From Halobacillus halophilus (lineage in GTDB: Bacteria; Bacillota; Bacilli; Bacillales; Halobacillaceae): 64,000 nucleotides of DNA. This document shows, piece after piece, positions 53,260 through 61,631 of this stretch; the first letter of the stretch is position 1; each line of letters begins with the position of its first letter. The DNA lies in NCBI RefSeq assembly GCF_020171985.1, contig NZ_JAIVAL010000010.1, positions 42,890-106,889 on the forward strand. Reading direction: 5' to 3'. The position numbers and the translations under genes are program-made. The notes under the pieces are model-generated. The model did no database searches. It was not told the origin of the DNA and saw only the letters and a program-made list of their open reading frames with translations.

Positions 53260-54015
53260 TCATTTTCCCTCCAGTTCCTCCTGAAATGTAGAGGGATGAT
53301 TGGAAATGAGTGTACCGAAGTTTTTTCCTTTGCACAAGTCCATCATGACTCCCGACTGATTGAAATTAAAGATGTGTACAGGTACTTGATGGTCCCGAGC
53401 TAACAATAAGGCGGATTGATCCATTACCTGAATATCCTGCAGCAGCACATCATTATAATTTAAATTCCCATATAATTTAGCATCCTGATTGGTTACAGGA
53501 TCCGCTGTATATACTCCATTTACTCCCTGCTTGGCTACGAGAATGGAATCGCACTCCAATTCAATCGCACGTTGTACAGCAGGGTAATCAGTCGTCACAA
53601 AAGGCTGACCGTTTCCACCTGCCAGAATGACAATATAACCTTTATCAAGATGATACATGGCTTTTAAGCGTATATAGGGTTCCGCTACGGAAGTAATCGG
53701 GATCGAAGTCATTACCCGAACCTCTTTTTCTGTTTTATTTTTTAAAACCCCCCGCAGCATCAGGCTATTAATTACAGTGCCTATAGTCCCTATATTATCA
53801 GCCTCGACTCGGTCGATGCCCCACACTTCTGCCGTTTTCCCTCTGAAAATATTACCTCCACCTACAACCAGGGCAACCTCCACACCGGCTTCTGTCAGGT
53901 TCAGAATTTCATTCGCTATGTGTTCCAGGCTGGAATGATCAAAATTTTCCTGACTGTCTCCACTGAGTGCTCCTCCGCTGATTTTCAACAGTACTCGTTT
54001 ATACCTCATCAACAT
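53260..54015 (-). CDS. UMP kinase-like protein (second PyrH type), attenuator-controlled
   Basis: A 251-residue amino-acid-kinase-fold protein that resembles UMP kinase PyrH. YKRVLLKISGGAL holds the ATP phosphate loop (GGAL where PyrH has GEAL), LVVGGGNIFRG the UMP/ATP site, and GVNGVYTADPVTN the late conserved segment. It is not in the usual tsf-pyrH-frr cluster, so it is probably a paralogue, although this window cannot exclude that it is the only copy. Its expression is controlled by a leader peptide and terminator immediately upstream, which is unusual for PyrH. The catalytic role is inferred from similarity. Confidence 0.78.
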   Translation of the reverse strand: MLMRYKRVLLKISGGALSGDSQENFDHSSLEHIANEILNLTEAGVEVALVVGGGNIFRGKTAEVWGIDRVEADNIGTIGTVINSLMLRGVLKNKTEKEVRVMTSIPITSVAEPYIRLKAMYHLDKGYIVILAGGNGQPFVTTDYPAVQRAIELECDSILVAKQGVNGVYTADPVTNQDAKLYGNLNYNDVLLQDIQVMDQSALLLARDHQVPVHIFNFNQSGVMMDLCKGKNFGTLISNHPSTFQEELEGK

Positions 54016-54029
54016 GTCCTCCCCGGTTT

Positions 54030-54062
54030 AAAAAAAGAGCATAGACAAAAGTCTATGCTCTA
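54030..54062 (-). terminator. Attenuator terminator before the UMP-kinase-like gene
   Basis: On the minus strand an 11-bp perfect stem (AGAGCATAGAC / GTCTATGCTCT) with loop TTTT is followed by seven T residues. Its 5' arm contains the stop codon of the 21-residue leader peptide. The kinase gene's GGGGAGG site comes just after the T run. Confidence 0.8.
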
Positions 54063-54125
54063 CTTCTGGAGCGGAAATACCAATTCGGCCATAGGTTTAA
54101 CCAACTGATGTGTAATGGCCTTCAT
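54060..54125 (-). CDS. 21-residue leader peptide
   Basis: An ATG behind AAAGGAGAGGAG opens a 21-codon frame reading MKAITHQLVKPMAELVFPLQ and a final K, followed by TAG. The stop lies inside the 5' arm of the terminator, so a ribosome halted near the end of the peptide would block the hairpin and let transcription run on into the UMP-kinase-like gene. This is the layout of drug- or metabolite-induced attenuation. A -10-like TACAAT lies about 30 bp upstream on the minus strand. What the peptide senses is unknown. Confidence 0.65.
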   Translation of the reverse strand: MKAITHQLVKPMAELVFPLQK

Positions 54126-54195
54126 AGTTCCCGCTCCTCTCCTTTGATTAGCTACTCATCATTGTATCATATGCTGTGAGGGAAGTAACGTTTCT

Positions 54196-54723
54196 TCACT
54201 GTAGGGGAACGTTTACTTGAAAGCTTGGTTGTTCACTAGGAACACCTTCCCCCTTTTTATCCATAAGCGGATAAAATAATAGGGTAAGATCCTCGGTCTT
54301 TTCGTGTAAATCAAAATCTTCCACCTGTACATATTGAAAAGTAGAAAATGTTCCCTTTACCGTTCCTGTCGTCTGTCCACTAAAGTTTGTCCCATTTGTA
54401 TCTACAACCTTAACCAAAAACTGAACAGCACCGTCCTCTTTCTTCCACTTCTTCTTTTGTGCCAGATCTAATTTTCCATATGAAATACCAAGATACAGTT
54501 TTCCTGTATCCAGCCCATGATACAACGGCGTAACCTGAACACCTGAACCTTCAATCTCGAGAGGCGACGAAGTTAGAGAAACAGGACGTCTCTCAGGGGA
54601 AGCTGTCATAGGATATGCCTGCCCCTGCGCAAGCTGATTAAAGTCTTTGTTGATCTGAAAAAAAATAATAACGATCAGCAGAACAGCCAGAAAACCATAC
54701 AGTGTCCAACGAAGTGCTTTCAT
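54196..54723 (-). CDS. Uncharacterised membrane-anchored protein (175 residues)
   Basis: A 175-residue protein with one N-terminal transmembrane helix (TLYGFLAVLLIVIIFFQI, residues 6-23) and an extracytoplasmic domain. The domain has a beta-rich look (VQFLVKVVDTNGTNFSGQT, TFSTFQYVQVEDFDL). No lipobox, catalytic motif or repeat is visible. ATG 54723 is chosen because GAGGTGG is well spaced from it; the frame opens 6 codons earlier. It follows the spoVR region on the same strand. I do not recognise the family. Confidence 0.7.
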   Translation of the reverse strand: MKALRWTLYGFLAVLLIVIIFFQINKDFNQLAQGQAYPMTASPERRPVSLTSSPLEIEGSGVQVTPLYHGLDTGKLYLGISYGKLDLAQKKKWKKEDGAVQFLVKVVDTNGTNFSGQTTGTVKGTFSTFQYVQVEDFDLHEKTEDLTLLFYPLMDKKGEGVPSEQPSFQVNVPLQ

Positions 54724-54810
54724 CGCTTCCACCTCACGCATCCGATATAGTGAATCTTTAGAATATTATACCAGATTTTTCATATACGTCCGTGTAACAA
54801 TTCCAAGATA

Positions 54811-54864
54811 GTAAAAAAGACTGTCTCCGCGGGATTTAGTAAGTCCCTGCATCGACAGTCTTCG
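54811..54864 (-). terminator. Intrinsic terminator of spoVR
   Basis: A 9-bp outer stem (AAGACTGTC / GACAGTCTT) carries a second inner hairpin (GGGA / TCCC) and ends, on the minus strand, in TTTTTTAC. Confidence 0.75.
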
Positions 54865-54867
54865 CTA

Positions 54868-56280
54868 TTATAAGTATTTCTTCTGTATTTTTTTACCGCT
54901 GTAGCTGAACACTACATCTCTATGTTCTATTCTTGTTTCTAGATGGACAGGACGTCCCCACAATTGATATACATAAGGGATGGTTTTCTCTAAATAACTG
55001 ACATCCAGTTCAACCTCTTCATAATGATGCTTTAAATACAGCTCTCCGCTCTTTATATAATCTCCGTCCTGAACCGTAATGTAAGGGAAACCTCCATTTA
55101 CCCTCATTGTGACCAGCTGATCTCTTACAGCCTCATGATCCTTATCTGTAATTTTATATTTCTGTCCTTGCTTCTGAAATAAGTATAAGTCTTCCTGACG
55201 CACAAGTTCTTTTGTCAAATAGTTTCGAATAAAGCTTTGATCTGATTCAATTTCACGAACTTCAAACATCTTTTCTCTGCCGGAATTCTTCTGAATGCCA
55301 TGCTTCATCATTTCTTCCGTCGGGTTATCGTACCTGTACTCAATATCTTCAAATATTTTCAGTCCTAAGTAATAAGGATTGAGTTGAGTTTTTGAAGGCT
55401 GCACGACGCTCGCATTCAGCTTGGCAAAGTCGATCACTTCATCACTGGTGAGGTCCATCTCCCTCAAGATTCTGGCATGCCAATAAGAAGCCCATCCCTC
55501 GTTCATGATTTTCGTTTCCAGCTGTGGCCAGAAGTAAAGCATTTCTTCTCTCATCATCGTTAAGATGTCGCGTTGCCAGTCCTCAAGCTCCCGGCTGTAT
55601 TGTTCAATAAATAAGAGCAAGTCCTTTTCAGGTTTTGGCGGAAATTTCTTTTTCTTACGTTGCATGGACTGTTCTTCCGAAGACGACTCATCAATCTTCC
55701 AAATATCATCGTAAGGAGTGGATATGGATTTTTCCGAACTCTCTTCGTCTTCATCCATTGTCCAGGCCAATTTCGGCCTTACAATTGATGGATCGATATG
55801 CTCCTGAATCGCAAGGACAGCATCTAAGAAAGATTCCACCTCTTCTTTTCCGTATAATTTATCATATGAAGCAATTCGTTCAGCCGTAGCCGCCATACTT
55901 TCTACCATATCCCGTTTTGTATTCTGGAAGCGTGCATTATTTTTGAAAAAGTCACAATGGGCAAGTACATGAGCTACAATTAGTTTATTTTGAATTAAAC
56001 TATTAGAGTTCAGTAAAAAGGCGTAACAAGGATTTGAATTTATCACCAGTTCATAAATTTTACTTAAACCGAGGTCATACTGGACCTTCATTTTGTAGTA
56101 CTGTTTTCCAAAGCTCCAGTGAGAAAAGCGGGTAGGCATCCCGTATGCTCCAAATGTATAAATGATATCATCAGGACAAACCTCATAGCGCATCGGATAA
56201 AAGTCAAGACCGAATCCCTTGGCAATCTCCGTAATTTCCTTGATTGCATTGTGCAGTTGTTTCTGGTCCTCTGGTTTCAA
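54868..56280 (-). CDS. spoVR: Stage V sporulation protein R
   Basis: A 470-residue SpoVR-family protein, required for normal spore cortex formation in B. subtilis; its biochemical action is unknown. The conserved N-terminal part holds [20 protein letters not shown] and [19 protein letters not shown], and [20 protein letters not shown] (about residues 260-280) is the family's hallmark motif. Residues 170-220 form an acidic and basic low-complexity insert. TTG start behind AAAGGAGGAGGGG. Expression is expected from a sporulation sigma factor; I cannot assign its promoter by eye. Confidence 0.93.
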   Translation of the reverse strand: MKPEDQKQLHNAIKEITEIAKGFGLDFYPMRYEVCPDDIIYTFGAYGMPTRFSHWSFGKQYYKMKVQYDLGLSKIYELVINSNPCYAFLLNSNSLIQNKLIVAHVLAHCDFFKNNARFQNTKRDMVESMAATAERIASYDKLYGKEEVESFLDAVLAIQEHIDPSIVRPKLAWTMDEDEESSEKSISTPYDDIWKIDESSSEEQSMQRKKKKFPPKPEKDLLLFIEQYSRELEDWQRDILTMMREEMLYFWPQLETKIMNEGWASYWHARILREMDLTSDEVIDFAKLNASVVQPSKTQLNPYYLGLKIFEDIEYRYDNPTEEMMKHGIQKNSGREKMFEVREIESDQSFIRNYLTKELVRQEDLYLFQKQGQKYKITDKDHEAVRDQLVTMRVNGGFPYITVQDGDYIKSGELYLKHHYEEVELDVSYLEKTIPYVYQLWGRPVHLETRIEHRDVVFSYSGKKIQKKYL

Positions 56281-56372
56281 AGGGCCCCTCCTCCTTTGAT
56301 TTCACTTATCTTACTATATGAGAAGGAGCGAGAGAACATGAAAGATTGATGCTTCTAATCTTTCATTGGGGA

Positions 56373-56870
56373 CTAGAGGATTTTAGCCATAGCATACTCA
56401 TCTACCCATTGATCGTTTACATATAATGAATCACGTTTGACCCCTTCTTTTATAAAACCAGCTTTCTTATACAGCTGGATGGCCGGCTCGTTATGGACCA
56501 TTACTGTCAACTCCATACGATGTATTTGATTCTTCCGTGCCCATTCTTCCACTTTGCTAAATAGTTGAGAAGCGATCCCCTTTCCTTGATACATCTTCAG
56601 GACACCTGTAACAATCTGAACGGTGTACCGGTTCCGCTCTGCGCGCCCGCCAATACACATAATATGTCCAATTAGTTCCCCGGCGTTCTCAGCAGCCAGT
56701 ATAACTGCATTCTCCTGATCCCGGACGCTTTCGAGCATATTTTCTGCCTGATCCACACTCATTTGTCTTTCTCCAGCCCCATATAAAAGAAAATCAGTTT
56801 CCGCTTCCAATTGATCTCCTAACTTAACGTAAGCTTCAGCCTTTATTGGCGTAAGTGTAATGATTCTCAT
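56373..56870 (-). CDS. GNAT-family N-acetyltransferase
   Basis: A 165-residue acetyltransferase. The acetyl-CoA loop is in VLKMYQGKGIASQLFSKVEE (about residues 90-109; QGKGIA), and VHNEPAIQLYKKAGFIKEGV is the conserved alpha-4/beta-6 region. Its N-terminal part (TPIKAEAYVKLGDQLEAETD) follows the usual layout. Acceptor unknown. AAGGAGGCGG precedes the ATG. Monocistronic between spoVR and repeat element 9. Confidence 0.85.
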   Translation of the reverse strand: MRIITLTPIKAEAYVKLGDQLEAETDFLLYGAGERQMSVDQAENMLESVRDQENAVILAAENAGELIGHIMCIGGRAERNRYTVQIVTGVLKMYQGKGIASQLFSKVEEWARKNQIHRMELTVMVHNEPAIQLYKKAGFIKEGVKRDSLYVNDQWVDEYAMAKIL

Positions 56871-56921
56871 GATAACCGCCTCCTTTATGTATTACTTTAA
56901 ATAAACTCCCTGTTGATTTTA

Positions 56922-57203
56922 AAGAAAAGCTCCCATTACTTGAAGACTCAGTTTCGAGATAAATGGGTTATAAGGAAGGTCTGATCACTCTTCCACCATA
57001 GGGTGGCGAAGGTAACGACGAGACTCCCGCGGGAGAAGGAGCTAGGCGAGACCCCACAAGGAGTGTTAACGACTGAGGAGGCTTGCCAGTTCCCCCGCAG
57101 GAAAGCGAGTTGTTTCCGTAGCCAACCCCTCTCTATATCAGCAACATACCTAAGATATCTCGAAACTTAGTCTTCAAGTAACCGGCCCTTTAGCTTAATA
57201 AGA
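56922..57203. repeat. Intergenic element 9 (module A, inverted)
   Basis: The most complete pair of ends: AGACTCAGTTTCGAGATA (56944-56961), with AAAAGCTCCCATTACTTGA outside it, and TATCTCGAAACTTAGTCT (57156-57173), with TCAAGTAACCGGCCC outside. Inside is module A in reverse with arms CCCGCGGG (57026-57033) and CCCGCAGG (57094-57101) and the same sub-type as element 1 (TTGCCAGTTCCCCCGCAGG). It fills the 470-bp gap between two minus-strand genes. Confidence 0.85.
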
Positions 57204-57299
57204 CTTTACTGACAGTGAATATAAACGTTTCAAATTTTCTATCTTCAAATGAATGGCTCTATTATATCAAATTGGTTTAAATGGATACTTCTCTGCAAG

Positions 57300-57336
57300 C
57301 AAAAAACCAGGCCCTCTTATGAGGCACCTGGTTTAT
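57300..57336 (-). terminator. Intrinsic terminator of the YhcN-type gene
   Basis: Arms AACCAGG(C)CCTC and GAGG(C)ACCTGGTT with a TTAT loop, followed by a T run on the minus strand. Confidence 0.8.
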
Positions 57337-57341
57337 CTAAA

Positions 57342-57881
57342 TTACTTTGCTTCTGGAAAAACTCGATCAACCATTTGACCGAACTCCTGGAAAAAGCCAC
57401 GTACAGGCTTTCCATTTTCCACGTCATTCACGTAATTATTGGTTAAATCAATGAAGTCAGGATTGGTGGAAACATAAACATTGTTTATATCCTGATCTGT
57501 ATTTTTTACAGCTTTGGTAATATCCTTTTCCACCTTGTCCGTCATATTATCTTCACCGCTGTTATTGTCCATGACCGCTGCCACATACGCATTATCACGC
57601 GTTTTTAAAACGTAAGCTTTATCGATGCCTTTAACATTTTTCTTTATATTAATTGCCGCATCTTTAGCGACGTGATAATTCGTATTATGAACCATACCGC
57701 GATCGTTGTCGTAACGGTTTGTCCGGTTACCTTCTTGGTACATATTGTCGGCCATACGTTGAAAACGTGTATTTTGTACACCTTCATAATTGTCCTGGCC
57801 TGTGCCTGTTTCCTGTTCTGCTTGACAAGCAACCAGAGAGGATGCAGCTAAAAGACCAATAGCAAATGCTCTTATTTTCAT
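57342..57881 (-). CDS. YhcN/YlaJ-family sporulation lipoprotein
   Basis: A 179-residue lipoprotein with a signal peptide ending at the lipobox LVAC (residue 19). A Asn/Asp/Tyr-rich linker (DNYEGVQNTRFQRMADNMYQ) follows. The YhcN/YlaJ domain comprises about residues 65-175: HVAKDAAINIKKNVKGIDKA, then VLKTRDNAYVAAVM. Members of the family occur in the inner spore membrane or cortex region and are made in the forespore; the role in germination is not defined. GGAGGA start, own terminator. Confidence 0.9.
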   Translation of the reverse strand: MKIRAFAIGLLAASSLVACQAEQETGTGQDNYEGVQNTRFQRMADNMYQEGNRTNRYDNDRGMVHNTNYHVAKDAAINIKKNVKGIDKAYVLKTRDNAYVAAVMDNNSGEDNMTDKVEKDITKAVKNTDQDINNVYVSTNPDFIDLTNNYVNDVENGKPVRGFFQEFGQMVDRVFPEAK

Positions 57882-57978
57882 GGTTTATTCCTCCTTAGGC
57901 AGCTTACACATAGTATGTGAAATTCGAAAGCAAATATGCGATGAATCATCTGCCGGAATAAACCACCAAATTCCATAA

Positions 57979-58008
57979 TAAAAAGGCCTTTCTAAAGAAA
58001 GACCTCAT
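57979..58008 (-). terminator. Intrinsic terminator of the 157-residue membrane protein gene
   Basis: On the minus strand, arms AGGTCTTTC and GAAAGGCCT (one wobble pair) are followed by TTTTTATTATGG. Confidence 0.75.
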
Positions 58009-58478
58009 TACCCAGAAAACGGTAAACTCCACCAAATATTAAAAAATAATATAAATACGAATAAAATAGCATTAACAAATAACAAAAATATTGGCAGCAA
58101 TTTAAACGAACCTGTTAGTCCCACATACATTTTCCTCAATAAAATAAAACCGGCAATTAGTACTATGTATAAGAACAAGAACCAAATCCATTTGTAGTCT
58201 GTTGAAGCTTCCACCCCAATTTCATATCCAATCGCATAAACCAGCCAAGCCCCTAAAAAAACCATAATGGAGAAGGGGATAAACCTTCTTTCACCATTCA
58301 AATGGTGTAAGGAAAGATATGCGATTACTAGTAATGCTATACCTATAACTTCACATACCAAAACCATCACACGGTGTGTTGTCTCTGCTTCAGCTGTTAC
58401 GAAGCTTAAAAGCAAAAATAACCCAAAGGCGATGACCCCGCCAAAATTTGCATATTCCCATTGTTTCTTGGTCACCAC
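58008..58478 (-). CDS. Uncharacterised polytopic membrane protein
   Basis: A 156-residue protein with about five transmembrane helices (GGVIAFGLFLLLSFV, VMVLVCEVIGIALLVIAYL, FSIMVFLGAWLVYAIGYEIG, FLFLYIVLIAGFILL, LLPIFLLFVNAILFVFILF). There is no known family motif or charged residue pattern inside the helices that would suggest transport. GTG start behind AAGGGAG. It is transcribed alone. Function unknown. Confidence 0.72.
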   Translation of the reverse strand: MVTKKQWEYANFGGVIAFGLFLLLSFVTAEAETTHRVMVLVCEVIGIALLVIAYLSLHHLNGERRFIPFSIMVFLGAWLVYAIGYEIGVEASTDYKWIWFLFLYIVLIAGFILLRKMYVGLTGSFKLLPIFLLFVNAILFVFILFFNIWWSLPFSG

Positions 58479-58666
58479 TGTAATCTCCCTTCGTATACCT
58501 TATACACATTTAAAAGTTACTATACCATCATAACAAACCACACCAGGGCATGTGGGAAAAAAGCTCAAAAACACTCGTATTTCCCAAAATTGTGACGAAC
58601 TTTCTGACTGATAATTACCCGAACAGGAGACAATAAAAACAATCCTTTTAAGAAGGATGTGACCCA

Positions 58667-58900
58667 GTGAATTATCAGGATTATGACAAAGCACTGCATT
58701 TTATGATCTGGGGGCAGTGGGATGATTTACTTGTCCTTATGGTACGTACACGAGATCAGTTTTTATCCAAAAAAATTGAGACGTTTCTGCATGCCAGTTA
58801 CTACCCAGGACATGAAAGCCAGATGCTTGAGTCCCATGAAGCTTTGTTAAATTATATTGACCACGCCCAAACCACCATGGCCTACCCGGTATTTAGATAA
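58667..58900 (+). CDS. yhdB: YhdB-like small protein
   Basis: A 77-residue soluble protein. It opens MNYQDYDKALHFMIWGQWDD and continues LLVLMVRTRDQFLSKKIETF, a pattern I match to the YhdB-like family of Bacillus (function unknown). GTG start behind AAGGATG. The surrounding spoVR, yhcN and yhcX genes come from the same region in B. subtilis, which supports the identification. It ends at a long perfect palindrome. Confidence 0.65.
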   Translation: MNYQDYDKALHFMIWGQWDDLLVLMVRTRDQFLSKKIETFLHASYYPGHESQMLESHEALLNYIDHAQTTMAYPVFR

Positions 58901-58925
58901 ATCAAATTGCAAAATGTAAAATAAC

Positions 58926-58966
58926 ACCACCTCAGGTCATCCATAATATGGATGACCTGAGGTGGT
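58926..58966. terminator. 19-bp perfect palindrome after the YhdB-like gene
   Basis: Arms ACCACCTCAGGTCATCCAT (58926-58944) and ATGGATGACCTGAGGTGGT (58948-58966) are perfect inverted copies around AAT. The flanks are only weakly T-rich. It probably terminates the YhdB-like gene transcript. Confidence 0.65.
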
Positions 58967-58973
58967 TATAAAT

Positions 58974-59009
58974 GTAAAAAAGAAGCAGCCAGGAGGTCTG
59001 CTTCTTTTA
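58974..59009 (-). terminator. Intrinsic terminator of the SDR gene
   Basis: On the minus strand, AAAGAAGCAG and CTGCTTCTTT enclose a 9-nt loop and end in a T run. Confidence 0.82.
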
Positions 59010-59732
59010 CATTCTTGGATAATCCTGATGAATGGAATGAACGTGCATTTCATCAATTACCATATGCTTAGGTGCTTCAAGCATATAAACAATAGCTTGA
59101 GCTATATCTTCTACTTTAAGCCAATCTGACTTTCTCGGTTCTCCTTGTGTTGTGTTTGCAAAGTACGTGTCCACTTTACCAGGGTTAATAGTACCCGCAC
59201 GTATGCCATCACTGCGCACTTCCTGCGCCAGTGAACCCATGAAGCCTTGTACCGCATATTTGGTAGCTGTATATAGAGAACCATTCTCAGGAATCGCATA
59301 TCTCGCTACATCAGAAGCTACCGTCACTATCGTACCCGATTTTTGTTTTCTCATAATCGGAAGTACAGATTTTGAGGCAAGAAACACACCTTGTACATTA
59401 ATATCAAACGTCTTCTTCCATTCCTCGACGGTTATAGATTCTACGGGTTTGCTTTCCCCAATCCCTGCATTGTTAATTAAAATGTCGATTCTGCCATAAG
59501 CATTTTTCGTTGCCTCAACAACATGATCCACATCGTTCTCATTACTTACATCAGCTGTAAATGAAAGTATATCTGCATATCCATAAGCCTTTAAATCTTC
59601 ACCCGTCTTATGAATATCCTCAGAACTGCCAAGAATCGAAAGTTTAATTCCTTTGGCCGCTAATTGGAAAGCCAGTTCACGGCCTATCCCCCGGGAAGCA
59701 CCCGTTACTATAGCCACTTGGTCTTTTAACAA
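59007..59732 (-). CDS. Short-chain dehydrogenase/reductase (FabG-like)
   Basis: A 241-residue classical SDR: cofactor loop TGASRGIG (residues 10-17), NNAGIG (about 90), catalytic Ser in VTVASDVARYA, and YTATKYAVQGF with the catalytic Tyr and Lys. It resembles 3-oxoacyl-ACP reductase but also the uncharacterised SDRs of Bacillus, so a specific substrate cannot be given. TTG start behind GGAGGAAGG, only 15 bp after the yhcX-like gene, so both form one operon. Confidence 0.85.
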   Translation of the reverse strand: MLKDQVAIVTGASRGIGRELAFQLAAKGIKLSILGSSEDIHKTGEDLKAYGYADILSFTADVSNENDVDHVVEATKNAYGRIDILINNAGIGESKPVESITVEEWKKTFDINVQGVFLASKSVLPIMRKQKSGTIVTVASDVARYAIPENGSLYTATKYAVQGFMGSLAQEVRSDGIRAGTINPGKVDTYFANTTQGEPRKSDWLKVEDIAQAIVYMLEAPKHMVIDEMHVHSIHQDYPRM

Positions 59733-59747
59733 AGGAACCTTCCTCCT

Positions 59748-61310
59748 TTACGTCCTTTCCGGCTTAAATTCAGTTTTCAGTTTATAGTCCAGCTGAAAAA
59801 GATCGTGCCGGCGATCCTGCAATTGTCTAACCGTACCTGACTTGCGCTGGCGTCTTAATATCTCCAGGTCTACATCTCCAACGACCACAGTTTCTACGTT
59901 CGGGTTGCACTCTCCGATAATTCCGTCGCGAGCAAACTCAAAATCAGATGGAGTAAAAATCCCGGACTGAGCATACTGGATGTCCATATTTTCTACCTGC
60001 GTCATGTTCCCTACCGTACCAGATATGACCGTGTACACCTGGTTTTCCACAGCACGTGCTTGAGCACAGTATCGAACCCGCAGGTAACCTTGCCGGTCAT
60101 CTGTACAAAACGGAACGAAAATAATGTTCGCTCCCTGATCCACAGCGTACCGGGCCAATTCAGGAAACTGAATATCATAACAAATTTGAATGGCGATTTT
60201 TCCACAGTCCGTATCAAACACTTTCACGGCATCGCCAGGCTGAATTCCCCACCACGTCCGCTCATTCGGAGTGACATGAATCTTATATTGTTTCTCAATC
60301 GTCCCGTCTCTTCGGAATAAATAAGATATATTATAGATTTTTTCATCTTCCTCTACAAAGTGAGAGCCTCCGATTATATTCACATTATACTTCACAGCCA
60401 GATGAGTAAACATTTCAATATAGTCCTCTGTATAATCCGATAATCTTCTTACGGCTTTCGATGGAACTTTTTCTTCTAAAAATGACATGAGCTGGGTCGT
60501 GAAAATCTCAGGAAAGACCGCAAAATCACTGCCATAATCGGCAGCCACATCAACATAATACTCACACTGCTTCTTAAATTCTTCAAATGAGTCGATGTTT
60601 TTCATCATGTATTGAATAACCATAATTCGAACGGGGTTACTCGTCTTAAAATGCCTCTTGGTACGTGCGCGGTAGTCAATATTATTCCATTCCATCAGCG
60701 TTGCATATTTAGAAGAAAGATCGTCATCTGGTAAGTAGTTTGGGTTGATACGCATGACCGTGAACCCATTCATAATTTGAAAGGTGAGCACCGGATCATA
60801 AATACTTTGACTCCTGACCTCTTCTACATATTCCCTTGGGGTCATTTCGTTCTCATACTTATGATAATTCGGAATCCTTCCTCCTATGATAATGCTTTTC
60901 AAATTCAATTCCCTGGCCAGATCTTTACGTGCTTCATATAAACGGCGGCCAATCTTCATTCCTCTGTATCCTGGGTGAACCATGACTTCAATACCATAAA
61001 GATTATATCCATCCGGATCATGGTTGGTGATGTAGCCTTTATCTGTAATGTCATCCCACGTATGCCGATCATCATATTCATCAAAGTTAACGACCAGACT
61101 GGAGCAGCTTCCTATAATTTGTCCATCAAATTCTACGACAAACTGACCTTCAGGAAATATTTTCAAATGACTCTCCAAATGGTCTCGTTTCCAAGGTTCC
61201 ATGTTAGGAAAGCAAAACTGCTGTAATTCAAAAATCTGTTCTATATCTTTTTCCTGCATATGTCGTACAATCATTTTCTTTTCGTATTGAGTTAAATCTA
61301 TTTTAGACAC
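59748..61310 (-). CDS. yhcX: YhcX: N-acetyltransferase fused to nitrilase-type amidohydrolase
   Basis: A 520-residue two-domain protein. Residues about 10-200 are a GNAT domain (MVHPGYRGMKIGRRLYEARK carries the acetyl-CoA loop), and residues about 225-510 a carbon-nitrogen hydrolase domain with the Glu in DFAVFPEIFTTQL, the Lys in KIHVTPNERT and the nucleophile Cys in IAIQICYDIQFPE. The fusion matches YhcX of B. subtilis in order and length (513). The reaction is not established; linked acylation and amide hydrolysis is a reasonable guess. GTG start behind AAGGAGAGG. Confidence 0.9.
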   Translation of the reverse strand: MSKIDLTQYEKKMIVRHMQEKDIEQIFELQQFCFPNMEPWKRDHLESHLKIFPEGQFVVEFDGQIIGSCSSLVVNFDEYDDRHTWDDITDKGYITNHDPDGYNLYGIEVMVHPGYRGMKIGRRLYEARKDLARELNLKSIIIGGRIPNYHKYENEMTPREYVEEVRSQSIYDPVLTFQIMNGFTVMRINPNYLPDDDLSSKYATLMEWNNIDYRARTKRHFKTSNPVRIMVIQYMMKNIDSFEEFKKQCEYYVDVAADYGSDFAVFPEIFTTQLMSFLEEKVPSKAVRRLSDYTEDYIEMFTHLAVKYNVNIIGGSHFVEEDEKIYNISYLFRRDGTIEKQYKIHVTPNERTWWGIQPGDAVKVFDTDCGKIAIQICYDIQFPELARYAVDQGANIIFVPFCTDDRQGYLRVRYCAQARAVENQVYTVISGTVGNMTQVENMDIQYAQSGIFTPSDFEFARDGIIGECNPNVETVVVGDVDLEILRRQRKSGTVRQLQDRRHDLFQLDYKLKTEFKPERT

Positions 61311-61592
61311 GATATCCCTCTCCTTATTGTCTTTCTTCCCTCAATTCTATCGTACTTAACTAAAAAAATCCGTGTCCAGCAAACTCTTTCCTAATTTTTC
61401 ACAAAAAATCCCGAACGTGGAACAACCATTTGTTAAGATCAAAAATCTATTTTTCGTAGGCAGGGTAAATGAAGATATCTAAAATTAGTTTTTCAGAGAG
61501 GCGATTTTAATTAGTTTGGTAAGACAGCGTTCTCATTATTCGAAGCAGCCGTCTTACATGTGTTTTTTTAAAGAAGCCTTTATAATATCTTA
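61311..61592. other. Intergenic stretch with a terminator-like hairpin of unknown source
   Basis: Between yhcX and the disulfide reductase gene the sequence is AT-rich. At about 61519-61557, GTAAGAC and GTCTTAC form a 7-bp stem with a long loop, and ATGTGTTTTTTTA follows on the plus strand. It would terminate a plus-strand transcript, but no plus-strand gene ends here. It may mark a short RNA or be chance; nothing else is visible. Confidence 0.3.
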
Positions 61593-61630
61593 CAAAAAAG
61601 AGCTGACCTTAAGACAGGACAGCTCTTTAG
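61593..61630 (-). terminator. Intrinsic terminator of the disulfide reductase operon
   Basis: Arms AAAGAGCTG and CAGCTCTTT with a 14-nt loop; on the minus strand a T run follows. Confidence 0.8.
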
Positions 61631-61631
61631 C

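Noticed and set aside
1824..57203. CRISPR array as explanation of the repeats
   Set aside because: The repeats are dispersed, structured and 150-600 bp long, with no regularly spaced short repeats, spacers or cas genes.
1824..57203. Insertion sequences with transposase
   Set aside because: Inverted ends exist, but no copy contains a transposase-like frame; only a non-autonomous element remains possible.
58926..58966. Perfect 19-bp palindrome as phage attachment or recombination site
   Set aside because: No integrase or tRNA is near, and its position after a gene end suits a terminator or mRNA end hairpin.
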